DNA from: Guyparkeria hydrothermalis
GTDB taxonomy: Bacteria; Pseudomonadota; Gammaproteobacteria; Halothiobacillales; Halothiobacillaceae
DNA length: 64,000 bases
Direction of reading: 5' to 3'
Assembly (NCBI RefSeq): GCF_023555375.1
Contig: NZ_JAJSEE010000003.1
Location: 62,001 to 126,000, forward strand
Position numbers and translations under genes: made by a program. Below are positions 53,259 through 60,830 of the stretch, piece after piece (position 1 is the stretch's first letter; every line of letters starts with the position of its first letter). The notes beneath the pieces were generated by a model. That model was given only the letters and a program-made list of their open reading frames with translations, made no database searches and was not told the DNA's origin.

Positions 53259-54196
53259 AGATCCAGCTTGCCAACCCGCGCGGCTTCTGCGCCGGCGTCG
53301 ACCGCGCGGTCGAGATCGTCGACCGGGCACTCGACTCCTTCGGCGCGCCCATCTACGTGCGCCACGAGATCGTCCACAACCGCTACATCGTCGACAACCT
53401 GCGCGACAAGGGTGCGATCTTCATCGAGGAGCTGGCGGACGTGCCGGACGGCGCGACCCTGATCTTCTCTGCCCACGGGGTGTCAAAGGCGATCCAGGAC
53501 ACGGCCGCCGAACGCGGGCTGACCGTTTTCGATGCCACCTGCCCGCTGGTCACCAAGGTGCACATGGAGGTCGCTCGCCATGCGCGTGCCGGGCGTGACG
53601 TGGTGCTGATCGGTCATGCCGGGCACCCGGAGGTCGAGGGCACCATGGGCCACTTCGACCCGGCCTTCGGCGGGCAGATCCACCTGGTGGAGAAGATCGC
53701 CGACGTCGAGACGCTCGAGGTGGACAACCCCAAGGGCGTGGCCTGGGCGACCCAGACCACGCTCTCGGTCGACGAGACCCGCGCGATCATCGGCGCGCTG
53801 CAGGAGCGCCTCCCCCACATCGAGGGGCCGCGCAAGGACGACATCTGCTACGCCACGCAGAACCGTCAGGACGCCGTGCGCGAACTGGCCGAGAGCTGCG
53901 ACGTGGTGCTGGTGGTCGGTTCGAAGACCAGCTCCAACTCCAATCGCCTGCGCGAGCTGGCCGAACAGGCGGGCACGCCCGCCCACCTGATCGATGGGGC
54001 GGAGGACATCGACCCATCCTGGTTCGGCGATTGCAGTCGCGTGGGCGTCACGGCCGGCGCCTCGGCCCCGGAGATCCTCGTGGGTCAGGTGATCGAGCGG
54101 CTCAAGCTCGAGTGCGACGCCACGCTAGAGGAGCGCGAGCCGACCGTGGTCGAGAACATGGTCTTTCCCATCCCGGTCGAGCTGCGTTCCTCCTGA
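53255..54196 (+). CDS. ispH: 4-hydroxy-3-methylbut-2-enyl diphosphate reductase
   Basis: The last MEP-pathway enzyme, an Fe-S reductase producing IPP and DMAPP. The 313 residues begin [20 protein letters not shown] (C12), with the other cluster cysteines in DATCPLV and [16 protein letters not shown] region and the substrate motif TSSNSNRL. It ends the lspA-fkpB-ispH operon and is followed by a strong terminator. Confidence 0.97.
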   Translation: MKIQLANPRGFCAGVDRAVEIVDRALDSFGAPIYVRHEIVHNRYIVDNLRDKGAIFIEELADVPDGATLIFSAHGVSKAIQDTAAERGLTVFDATCPLVTKVHMEVARHARAGRDVVLIGHAGHPEVEGTMGHFDPAFGGQIHLVEKIADVETLEVDNPKGVAWATQTTLSVDETRAIIGALQERLPHIEGPRKDDICYATQNRQDAVRELAESCDVVLVVGSKTSSNSNRLRELAEQAGTPAHLIDGAEDIDPSWFGDCSRVGVTAGASAPEILVGQVIERLKLECDATLEEREPTVVENMVFPIPVELRSS

Positions 54197-54218
54197 TCGT
54201 CCCGGGCGCGCAAAGCGT

Positions 54219-54256
54219 AAAAGGCCGGACGGGGGTGGCCCCGGTCCGGCCTTTTT
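54219..54256. terminator. Terminator after ispH (two-way)
   Basis: AAAAGGCCGGAC (54219-54230) and GTCCGGCCTTTT (54244-54255) form a 12-base stem, loop of 13, followed by T residues on the plus strand; the A-run gives a T-tract on the minus strand for the convergent DUF3817 gene. Confidence 0.92.
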
Positions 54257-54265
54257 GTTGGATGG

Positions 54266-54577
54266 TCAGTTGCCCTCAGCGAGGCGACGTCTGACCAGGT
54301 GGTGCGAGAACAGCCCGCCGAAGGGGATGAATGCGGCGATCGCGACCACGGCCCCGTGGGGGATGGGCAGCAGTCGCCGGTAGAGCGTGATCGCCAACAC
54401 GGCCATGGTCCAGAGGAAGAGCACCCCGTGAACCGGGCCCACGACGCTCACGGCCTCCGGTAGGTCGGCCATGTATTTCAACGGCATGGCGATCGCGACC
54501 AGGGCGATTAGCGAGCCACCTTCGAGTAACGTCATCACGCCGAGGTGGCGGAGTGCGGGATTGGCCTGGCCTGCCAT
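54266..54577 (-). CDS. DUF3817-family small membrane protein
   Basis: A 103-residue protein with three predicted membrane helices (about 13-32, 46-64 and 74-94) and the family pattern GVMTLLEGGSLIALVAIAMPLKY. The function of DUF3817 proteins is not established. It lies 65 bases after the ArsR-family gene on the same strand and is probably co-transcribed with it. A basic C-terminal HHLVRRRLAEGN follows the last helix. Confidence 0.78.
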   Translation of the reverse strand: MAGQANPALRHLGVMTLLEGGSLIALVAIAMPLKYMADLPEAVSVVGPVHGVLFLWTMAVLAITLYRRLLPIPHGAVVAIAAFIPFGGLFSHHLVRRRLAEGN

Positions 54578-54642
54578 GCGGATTGCCCTTTCATCGATTG
54601 GCCAACCAGCTTATCTCAACGGCTCGTCTCGATGGGATGTGA

Positions 54643-55008
54643 TTAGCCCCGTGCCGGCCGGCCGACCATCTTTTTCAGTCGGTCGAGATCCTCGACAAAG
54701 GTCTCGCCGGTCGCGTTGCCCTCGAAGGTCGCCTTGAGCACGGCGCGGGCCCAGCTGGGCAGGTTCTCGGCAACGCGGTAGAACACCCAGGTCCCGTCAC
54801 GTCGCACGTCGGTGATCCCGGCGTCGCGCAGGTGGGCGAGGTGCCTGGAGATCTTCGGCTGGCTCAGCGCCAGCGCCTCGGTGAGTTCGCAGACACACAG
54901 CTCGCCTTCGCGCAGCAGTAGCATGAGGCAGCGCAAGCGGGTGGTGTCACCAAGGGCTCGGAAAAGGGCCTCGGGCGGCATGGCGGTCTCTCTGATTTCT
55001 GATGTCAT
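54643..55008 (-). CDS. ArsR/SmtB-family metalloregulator, arsenite-type
   Basis: A winged-helix repressor released by metal or metalloid binding. The 121 residues have ELCVCELTEALALSQPKISR: the C38-x-C40 pair on the DNA-binding helix is the alpha3 site of arsenic/antimony-sensing ArsR proteins. No arsenate reductase or efflux gene is adjacent; the only neighbour on the strand is a DUF3817 membrane protein. The ATG at 55008 overlaps a palindrome that may be its own operator; an internal ATG at 54981 is an alternative. Confidence 0.87.
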   Translation of the reverse strand: MTSEIRETAMPPEALFRALGDTTRLRCLMLLLREGELCVCELTEALALSQPKISRHLAHLRDAGITDVRRDGTWVFYRVAENLPSWARAVLKATFEGNATGETFVEDLDRLKKMVGRPARG

Positions 55009-55027
55009 TAATAGGGCTGATCATTAA
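55008..55027 (-). promoter_or_regulatory. Candidate ArsR autoregulatory operator
   Basis: TTAAT (55008-55012) and ATTAA (55023-55027) form an inverted repeat with a 10-base spacer, overlapping the first base of the arsR start codon. ArsR/SmtB operators are AT-rich imperfect inverted repeats in this position. The match is short, so this is tentative. Confidence 0.4.
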
Positions 55028-55130
55028 CTACGGTCATTGTAACCCGGCCTGACATTGCTTCGCATTCAGGTAAGCAGGGCGTTGGCGATTGCCTACAATG
55101 AAGAGGGCAAAACCGCACAGGAGTTCCGTA

Positions 55131-55364
55131 ATGAAGTGGGATCACATTGCAGGCAACTGGCGTTCGTTCATCGGATATGCCGAGGAATACTGGGGCAAGA
55201 TCACCGGTGACGAGTTCGCGGTGCTCGAGGGCAAGAAGGACGAGCTGATCGGCAAGATCCAGTCACGTTACGGCGTCAGCGAGCGGGAGGCCCGTGAGCA
55301 GATCAAGGAATTCCAGAGGCGGATGAAGGAGGAGCTGGGCCCCGAGGGTGTGCCGAAGAAGTAG
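55131..55364 (+). CDS. CsbD-family stress protein
   Basis: A small soluble, Lys/Glu-rich protein of unknown molecular function that is commonly induced by general stress. The start at 55131 follows AGGAG at 7 bases; an upstream ATG at 55089 would add 14 residues without similarity. The 77 residues show WDHIAGNWRSFIGYAEEYWGKITGDEF, the CsbD/YjbJ signature (written here in two parts: WDHIAGNWRSFIGYA and EEYWGKITGDEF), then VLEGKKDELIGKIQ. A possible -10 box TACAAT lies at 55094-55099. Confidence 0.86.
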   Translation: MKWDHIAGNWRSFIGYAEEYWGKITGDEFAVLEGKKDELIGKIQSRYGVSEREAREQIKEFQRRMKEELGPEGVPKK

Positions 55365-55406
55365 ACCGAGTCCTCCACCGCGCTCGGTGGTGATTGCACC
55401 TCACAT

Positions 55407-55433
55407 GAAAAACGCCCCGCAATGCGGGGCGTT
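55407..55433 (-). terminator. glnA terminator
   Basis: AACGCCCCGC (55411-55420) and GCGGGGCGTT (55424-55433) form a 10-base stem with a 3-base loop; on the minus strand it is followed by TTTTT (55415 region down to 55407). It ends glnA 46 bases after its stop and may also stop csbD transcription from the other side. Confidence 0.88.
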
Positions 55434-55478
55434 CGTGGTTCCGTTGGCCGGGAGAGGTTCCCGGCCCGACGGCAGCGG

Positions 55479-56894
55479 TTACAGGCTGTAGTACATGTCG
55501 AACTCGACCGGGTGCGTGGTCATCCGCAGCAGCTGGACTTCCTCGCCCTTGAGCTCGATGTAGGCGTCGATCAGGTCGTCGGAGAAGACGTCGCCACGGG
55601 TCAGGAATTCGCGGTCCTCGTCCAGCGCCTTGAGCGCCTCGTCCAGCGAGAAGGCCACCTCGGGGATGTTCTTCTCTTCTTCCGGCGGCAGGTCGTAGAG
55701 GTTCTTGCTCGCGGCCTCGCCCGGGTGGATCTTGTTCTGGATGCCGTCGATGCCGGCCATCAGCATCGCCGCGAACGCCAGGTAGGGGTTGGCGGTGGAG
55801 TCCGGGAAGCGGAGCTCGACGCGACGCGCCTTCGGGTTGGAGACGAACGGGATCCGGATGGACGCCGAACGGTTGCGGCTGGAGTAGGCCAGCTTGACCG
55901 GTGCCTCGAAGCCCGGGACCAGGCGCTTGTAGCTGTTGGTCGACGGGTTGCAGAAGGCGTTCAGGGCACGGGCGTGCTTGATGATGCCGCCGATGTAGTA
56001 CAGCGCCATTTCCGACAGGCCCGCGTAGCCGTCGCCGGAGAACAGGTTCTTGCCGTCCCGGGTCATCGACTGGTGGACGTGCATGCCCGACCCGTTGTCG
56101 CCGACGATCGGCTTGGGCATGAAGGTGGCGGTCTTGCCGTAGGCGTGCGCGACGTTGTGGATCACGTACTTGAGGTCCTGGACCTCGTCGGCCTTCTTGA
56201 CCAGCGTGTTGAACGCCACGCCGATCTCGCACTGGCCGGCGGTGGCGACTTCGTGGTGGTGGACCTCGACGTTCTGGCCCATTTCCTCGAGCACCAGGCA
56301 CATGGCCTGACGGATGTCGTGCAGGGAGTCGACCGGCGGGACCGGGAAGTAGCCGCCCTTGACGCCCGGGCGGTGGCCCATGTTGCCGTCCTCGTAGACG
56401 CGCTCGGCGTTCCAGGCGGCTTCCTTGGAGTCGATCTTGACGAACGAGCCGGACATGTCCGAGCCCCAGCGCACGTCGTCAAGGATGAAGAACTCGTTTT
56501 CCGGGCCGAACAGGGCGGCGTCGGCCAGGCCGGAGGACTGGATGTAGGCCTCGGCGCGACGGGCGACCGAGCGCGGATCACGGTTGTAGCCCTGCATGGT
56601 GTCCGGCTCGATGATGTCGCAGACGACGATCAGGGTCGGTTCTTCGGAGAACGGATCGATGTTGGCGGATTCCGGGTCCGGCATCAGGATCATGTCCGAG
56701 GCGTTGATGCCCTTCCAGCCGGCGATCGACGAGCCGTCGAACATGACCCCTTCCTCGAAGGTCTCTTCATCGATGTGGCTGGCCGGGTAGGTGACGTGCT
56801 GCTGCTTGCCCAGCGTGTCGGTGAAGCGGAAGTCGACGAACTTGACGCCGTTTTCTTCCATCATGGTCATGACTTTGTTGGTCGCGTTGGACAT
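55479..56894 (-). CDS. glnA: Glutamine synthetase type I
   Basis: Makes glutamine from glutamate, ammonia and ATP. The 471 residues match GlnA of proteobacteria: [20 protein letters not shown] at the start, [10 protein letters not shown], metal ligands in GPENEFFI and [23 protein letters not shown], and NRSASIRIP. The regulatory adenylylation tyrosine is in [11 protein letters not shown] (Y400), so it should be controlled by GlnE. A sigma-54 promoter and two NtrC sites lie far upstream, with a 266-bp palindromic element in the predicted leader. No ntrB/ntrC genes follow, unlike in E. coli. Confidence 0.97.
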   Translation of the reverse strand: MSNATNKVMTMMEENGVKFVDFRFTDTLGKQQHVTYPASHIDEETFEEGVMFDGSSIAGWKGINASDMILMPDPESANIDPFSEEPTLIVVCDIIEPDTMQGYNRDPRSVARRAEAYIQSSGLADAALFGPENEFFILDDVRWGSDMSGSFVKIDSKEAAWNAERVYEDGNMGHRPGVKGGYFPVPPVDSLHDIRQAMCLVLEEMGQNVEVHHHEVATAGQCEIGVAFNTLVKKADEVQDLKYVIHNVAHAYGKTATFMPKPIVGDNGSGMHVHQSMTRDGKNLFSGDGYAGLSEMALYYIGGIIKHARALNAFCNPSTNSYKRLVPGFEAPVKLAYSSRNRSASIRIPFVSNPKARRVELRFPDSTANPYLAFAAMLMAGIDGIQNKIHPGEAASKNLYDLPPEEEKNIPEVAFSLDEALKALDEDREFLTRGDVFSDDLIDAYIELKGEEVQLLRMTTHPVEFDMYYSL

Positions 56895-56925
56895 GGAATC
56901 CTCCGATGAACGTTGAATCTAGTAA

Positions 56926-57191
56926 GGAAGGTCTGCACGAATACCATGCCACTCTGGCCTGGCGAGTCGCTCGTGATCAAGGCGCAATGCCGCCGGCGTG
57001 CCGGTGGCCACGTCAAGGCATCGCAACGCGGAGCACGGGCGACTCGCCAGGCCCCGCAGGGCGTGCCTTGAGCCGAGCACCTGCTGCGTTGTCGTCCTTG
57101 GAAAGGGAATCACCCTTCCGCGGCGGACGAACGCCTTGCATCTGCCCGGCGCAAGGCGCGCAGAGCGGTATGGCATTCGTACAGACCTTCC
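56926..57191. mobile_element. Second 266-bp palindromic element, in the glnA leader
   Basis: Exactly the same length as the element at 51812-52077, in the opposite orientation. Terminal repeats of 31 bases begin GGAAGGTCTGCACGAATAC and pair with four mismatches. Inner stem arms GGCCTGGCGAGTCGC (56956-56970) and GCGACTCGCCAGGCC (57039-57053) occupy the same place as in the other copy but have a different sequence that still pairs. A second stem pairs GCGTGCCTTGAGCCG with CGGCGCAAGGCGCGC. The core GCGGCGGAC..GCCTTGCATCTG is shared. No target duplication is seen (GTAA left, TTCA right). Confidence 0.8.
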
Positions 57192-57262
57192 TTCATGGCG
57201 GGCGTGAGATCGCGCGGCATGCTGCCGACATGATCCGCCGATGCCCGGCTTGGTGCAAGAAA

Positions 57263-57279
57263 AGCAGAAACCGTGCCTG
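57263..57279 (-). promoter_or_regulatory. Sigma-54 promoter of glnA
   Basis: On the minus strand the sequence reads CAGGCACGGTTTCTGCT, with GG at -24 and GC at -12 spaced by exactly 10 bases, matching TGGCACG-N4-TTGCW at most positions. The start of transcription would be near 57252, about 358 bases before the glnA ATG. NtrC-like sites lie upstream of it. The rest of the stretch 57197-57451 shows nothing else recognised. Confidence 0.68.
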
Positions 57280-57451
57280 TTTACGGTGAGCGCGCCGGGG
57301 TGGGTTCCGCCGGCCATCGCCCCCGGCGTGCGCCCGGGGTGGTTTGAGCTAAGTGGTTGTTGTCAGGCGGTCTCTCGTGACTCGGATTTGCGGTCGATCT
57401 GGCGCGTGGGGAGACGGAGTTGGCGAGGGGTGCGCACCATGGCCGAATATA

Positions 57452-57499
57452 TGCACCGTAGTAGTGCATTGGCTTGATTGGCAGCCCCTTTATGGTGCA
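57452..57499 (-). promoter_or_regulatory. Paired NtrC enhancer sites for glnA
   Basis: TGCACC-N5-AGTGCA (57452-57468) matches the NtrC consensus TGCACC-N5-GGTGCA with one change. A second site AGCCCC-N5-GGTGCA (57483-57499) is centred 31 bases away, close to the 32-base spacing of the E. coli glnA enhancer. They lie about 208 and 239 bases upstream of the predicted sigma-54 start. The palindrome GGTGCGCACC (57429-57438) may be an additional weak site. The second site overlaps the stop codon of the adjacent small gene. Confidence 0.62.
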
Positions 57500-57819
57500 C
57501 TGGATCGGCGCGATGTCGTCGGCAGGCTATCGAGCGACGGAATGACGGGCCGCGGCCTCGCCGGGTGGTAGGGGCAGTCCGTGGCCAGACAGGCCATGCC
57601 GTGGCGGCACTCCCGGGCGCAGGCCAGCAGGGCAAGCTGACGGCAGAGTGCGGCCTGGCCCGACGGGCGCCGGTCGAACAGCGCGGCGGTGGACAGCTTG
57701 CCCTCGGCAATGAAACGGTCGAGTTCGGCATAGCGAAACCGGGCGATCTCCCGGTCCCCGTCGGGCGAGGCGACCACGATCTGATCGGCCTTTTCCCCAC
57801 AGTGGTGCAACAGCTGCAT
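57490..57819 (-). CDS. Small Cys-rich protein of unknown function
   Basis: Not recognised as a known family. The 109-residue product from the ATG at 57819, which follows a GGGAGG site, starts MQLLHHCGEKADQIVVASPD and ends with a Cys-rich segment LACARECRHGMACLATDCPY (four Cys plus earlier ones), suggesting metal or Fe-S binding. The tail is Pro/Ser-rich. The frame is open to 57870, but the upstream codons are basic and unlike a domain. A Fur-box-like palindrome precedes it, which would suit an iron-related role. It is isolated: glnA enhancer sites on one side, the SDR gene's end on the other. Confidence 0.6.
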   Translation of the reverse strand: MQLLHHCGEKADQIVVASPDGDREIARFRYAELDRFIAEGKLSTAALFDRRPSGQAALCRQLALLACARECRHGMACLATDCPYHPARPRPVIPSLDSLPTTSRRSSAP

Positions 57820-57876
57820 GGTGGTGGCCTCCCGGTTGGTTCTGGGCGAGCGCGCTGCGTTGAGCGGCATGGGATT

Positions 57877-57893
57877 GGAATGATAACGATTCC
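57877..57893 (-). promoter_or_regulatory. Fur-box-like palindrome
   Basis: GGAATGATAACGATTCC, in reverse GGAATCGTTATCATTCC, resembles Fur boxes of the AATnnTTATCATT type. It is 58-74 bases upstream of the small Cys-rich gene, where it would overlap the promoter. Only that gene is placed to be controlled by it. Confidence 0.5.
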
Positions 57894-57938
57894 CGTTTGC
57901 GCCAACAAGCCTGCCCGTCGCGAGCCTGGCCGCTGCCG

Positions 57939-58637
57939 TTACCAGGGGATCGTGGTGCCGTCGATGTCGATGAACCGACCCCGGTCGGCCTCGGTCAGGC
58001 CGGCCATGTTGCGACGTAGCCCCGCGGCGCTCTGGGCGGTGGTGATCTCGGCGTGGGGGCCGCCCATGTCGGTCAGCACCCAGCCCGGGTGCAGGGCGAC
58101 GACGTTGATGCCGAGCGGTTCGAGGTCGATCGAGGCGCTCTTTATCACCGCGTTGACCGCCGCCTTGCTCGAACGATAGATGTAACCGCCGCCCGAGCCG
58201 TTGTCGCCCATGGAGCCGACCTTGCTCGACAGGATGCCGATCTTCTTCTCGCCGCTGCGCGCCACCTGCTCGACGAAGGCCTGCATGATCAGCATCGGGG
58301 CGATGCTGTTGATGCGGAACACCTCCAGCCAGGCCTCGACGTCGTGGACGTTACCGAAGGCCACGCCGCGCGGGCCGTAGATGCCGGCATTGTTGATCAG
58401 CCAGTCGATCGATTCGTCCGCCAGTCGATCGGACAGCGCCCGGATGGCCTCGGCATTCCCGACGTCCAGGGCATGCAGTTGCAGGGTGTCCGGATGGTCG
58501 ACGGCCAACGCCTTGAGCTCGGCCGATCCCTCCGGATCGCGCGCGGTGGCGTGTACGCGCCAGCCGTCCTCGAGCAGCTGGCGGGCCAGTTCCAGGCCGA
58601 TGCCTCGGTTGGTGCCGGTGATCAGGGCGGTTTTCAT
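57939..58637 (-). CDS. Short-chain dehydrogenase/reductase (C-factor/CsgA-like)
   Basis: An NAD(P)-dependent oxidoreductase of unknown substrate. The start at 58637 (MKTALITGTNRGIGLELARQ) follows AGGAGG; the frame is open further upstream but without similarity. The 232 residues show the cofactor loop TGTNRGIG (7-14), the NNAGIYGPRG motif, a Ser in ILSSKVGSM and the active YRSSK. Similar proteins are called C-factor or sniffer-type SDRs. It lies 37 bases downstream of an unknown membrane protein gene and may be in the zinc operon's transcript. Confidence 0.85.
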   Translation of the reverse strand: MKTALITGTNRGIGLELARQLLEDGWRVHATARDPEGSAELKALAVDHPDTLQLHALDVGNAEAIRALSDRLADESIDWLINNAGIYGPRGVAFGNVHDVEAWLEVFRINSIAPMLIMQAFVEQVARSGEKKIGILSSKVGSMGDNGSGGGYIYRSSKAAVNAVIKSASIDLEPLGINVVALHPGWVLTDMGGPHAEITTAQSAAGLRRNMAGLTEADRGRFIDIDGTTIPW

Positions 58638-58674
58638 GCGCGTGCCTCCTGTGTATTCGGGTAGTGGGTGATCG

Positions 58675-59430
58675 TCATTCGGCCAGCCGGAACACGAGCT
58701 GGCCTTCCTCGACCTGGACGGACTCGACCCCGTCGGCAAGCGACTGCCAAAAGCCCGGTTGGCCCCCGAATTCCGCGACCAGGTCGACGCCCTTGAGCCC
58801 ACCGATCCAGGCGTTGGGTAGCGGCACGCCCCACAGGCTCACGCCGGTCACGACCACCGCCAGTCGCGATCCGTTCGGTGTCGGCACCTGTCGCACCTCC
58901 GCGCCGGCATTCAGGCGCAGCGTCTGTCCGCCCATGATCGGGAAGTCCGGCGGCAGCGGCACCAGGAGCTTGACGCTGACCAGGTCCTCGGAGAGGTCGA
59001 TTGCCAGGCGCCGCGCCATCGCCGGGTCGCGGGCGATGATGGCGTTGAGCTCGCGTTCATCGAACTGCACCTCGCGCGGGGCGTCCTGCTCGCGGTAGGC
59101 CTCGGGCTTGAGTCGCCCCTGGGCATCGAACTCCTCCGGGCGGGCCGCGTACCGATCGCCGGCAGGGGGCGGGGTGCGTTCGGTCTGCACGCCAATGGCG
59201 GCGAGCTTGTCGTCGAGCCGCTGTTGTTCGGCCGTATCGAGTTCGACCGGCTCGAACGGTGACGGGAACAGGAAATACCGCACCGCGACCGCGCCCAGGG
59301 CGAGCGTGACGACCATCGTGCCGACGACAATGAGGCTCACGCCCAGGCAGCCGACGCCCCGTTTCGGCTCAGGCACGTGGGCTGGCGATGCGCCTTGGTC
59401 GTCGTCCGGTGTCCGTGGTGGCTGGTTCAT
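58675..59430 (-). CDS. Single-pass membrane protein of unknown function
   Basis: Not recognised. The 251 residues begin with a Pro/Asp-rich cytoplasmic segment, one membrane helix (about 28-52, GCLGVSLIVVGTMVVTLALG), and a soluble part predicted to be periplasmic. That part contains VQFDERELNAIIARDPAMAR and an LVSVKLLVPLPPDFP strand, resembling lipid- or membrane-associated DUF proteins without a certain match. It lies between the zinc permease (57 bases) and the SDR gene (37 bases), all on the minus strand. A role in zinc uptake or in the envelope is only guesswork. Confidence 0.6.
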   Translation of the reverse strand: MNQPPRTPDDDQGASPAHVPEPKRGVGCLGVSLIVVGTMVVTLALGAVAVRYFLFPSPFEPVELDTAEQQRLDDKLAAIGVQTERTPPPAGDRYAARPEEFDAQGRLKPEAYREQDAPREVQFDERELNAIIARDPAMARRLAIDLSEDLVSVKLLVPLPPDFPIMGGQTLRLNAGAEVRQVPTPNGSRLAVVVTGVSLWGVPLPNAWIGGLKGVDLVAEFGGQPGFWQSLADGVESVQVEEGQLVFRLAE

Positions 59431-59487
59431 GCGGCCCCTCCTGCGTGCATCGCCGGCAAGCGTAGCACGCGGGCAGTTCAGTGGACT

Positions 59488-60261
59488 TTACCGGCCCCGG
59501 GGCGCGAGCTGGCGGACCGCGCTGGCCAATACCAGTAGCGTGGCGACCAGTACCGCGGCGAAGGGTTGGTCGAACATCAGCGCAAGGGCAAAGGCGGCCA
59601 GGTAGCCGATCACTCCGATGCCGACGGCCAGTCGGCTTGCCTGGCGCCAGTCGGTCGCGCAGCGGAACGCCGCCCAGGCGGGCAGCAGTACCAGGGCGAA
59701 GGTGGCCATCAGGCCGATGGAGAGGGTGCCGGCGGCCAGCAGGGCGGCGAGCAGCAGGTCGGTGATGAGTGCGAGTCGGCGGCGCCGGGATCGCTCGGCC
59801 GCATCCGCGGGCGGGAGCAGGCGGGTGGCCAGCTCCAAACGGTCGATGCGTCGGCGCAGGGCAAGGGTCAGTCCCAGCAGCACGACCGCGGCGCCCAGTT
59901 CGATTGGGCCCGTGAAGTAAAGTTGCCCCTCGATTACCTGACGGGCCAGCGTCTCGCCCAACGGGCTGTTGGCCGCGATCAGCAGCGTGATTGCCCAGCC
60001 GGCCAGGATCAACCAGCCGTAGGCGGAGTTGCCGGCGCCGGGGATGTGACGGCCCAGCATGCCCAGCATGGCGGCGACCAAGGCCCCGGGCAGTGACGGC
60101 AGGGAGAGCGCCAGCGCGATCACGGCCCCTGCGCCGGCGAGATGGGCCACGGCCAGCGCGGCCAGCCATTCCTCGCGCAGCCGCAACCACACCCCGGCGA
60201 TCGGCAGCAGCACGGCCAGCGCCAACCCGGTAAGAAACGGCAGGCCGAACAGCTCGGTCAT
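59488..60261 (-). CDS. znuB: Metal ABC transporter permease (ZnuB-like)
   Basis: Inner-membrane permease of a zinc (or manganese) uptake system of the ABC-3 family. The start at 60261 overlaps the ATPase gene's stop and gives 257 residues with about seven to eight membrane helices. The family loop is GTLSIGLMATFALVLLPAWAAF. It is more divergent than E. coli ZnuB. Gene order porin-znuA-znuC-znuB and a Zur-like site in front of the operon support zinc as substrate. Confidence 0.82.
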   Translation of the reverse strand: MTELFGLPFLTGLALAVLLPIAGVWLRLREEWLAALAVAHLAGAGAVIALALSLPSLPGALVAAMLGMLGRHIPGAGNSAYGWLILAGWAITLLIAANSPLGETLARQVIEGQLYFTGPIELGAAVVLLGLTLALRRRIDRLELATRLLPPADAAERSRRRRLALITDLLLAALLAAGTLSIGLMATFALVLLPAWAAFRCATDWRQASRLAVGIGVIGYLAAFALALMFDQPFAAVLVATLLVLASAVRQLAPRGR

Positions 60262-60830
60262 GTCCGTCCCGCCGGCATGGTCACCTGGCGCTGGCAACCG
60301 AGGGCAAGCAACTCCGGGTCGTGGCTGACCAGCAGCAGGCCGCGGTGAGTCGGCCGGTCGCGCAGTAGGCGGTGTAGCTGGGCGCGGGCGCCTGCATCGA
60401 GGTTGTTGCTCGGCTCGTCGAGCAGGACAAGGTCGCCCGGGGCGGTCAGGCCCGCCCAGACGCGCAGCAGCTGGCGCTGCCCGCCGCTCATGGCATCGAG
60501 GCGGCGGTCGAGCCAGTCGTTCAAGGGCGCGGGTGGGTGCGGGTCGGCCCCGGTGGCGGCGAGGAAGTCGCGGCCGCTGACCGGCAGATCGCGATCATGC
60601 GGGTGGGCCTGTTCGACCAGTTGCACGCGGGTGCCGGTGGCGAGGTGGCATGCGCCTGAGAGGACCGGCGCGCGCCCGGTGATGGCGGCGAGCAGGGTGG
60701 ACTTGCCCGCGCCGTTGGGGCCGGTGAGCGCGACCAGCTCGCCGGCATCCACCGACAGGGAAATCGGGCCGATACGCGGTGTCGACGCCCCCGGCGGGGC
60801 GGTGACAACCTGGTGCAGGTCGAGCAGCAT
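60258..60830 (-). CDS. znuC: Metal ABC transporter ATP-binding protein (ZnuC-like, short)
   Basis: ATPase of the same transporter. It has GPNGAGKST (Walker A, about 39-47), the signature MSGGQRQL, Walker B LVLLDEPSNNLD, and the switch histidine in LVSHDPE. At 190 residues it is clearly shorter than ZnuC (about 230-250), lacking the C-terminal extension. It begins 1 base before the znuA stop region ends and overlaps znuB by 4 bases. Confidence 0.82.
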   Translation of the reverse strand: MLLDLHQVVTAPPGASTPRIGPISLSVDAGELVALTGPNGAGKSTLLAAITGRAPVLSGACHLATGTRVQLVEQAHPHDRDLPVSGRDFLAATGADPHPPAPLNDWLDRRLDAMSGGQRQLLRVWAGLTAPGDLVLLDEPSNNLDAGARAQLHRLLRDRPTHRGLLLVSHDPELLALGCQRQVTMPAGRT

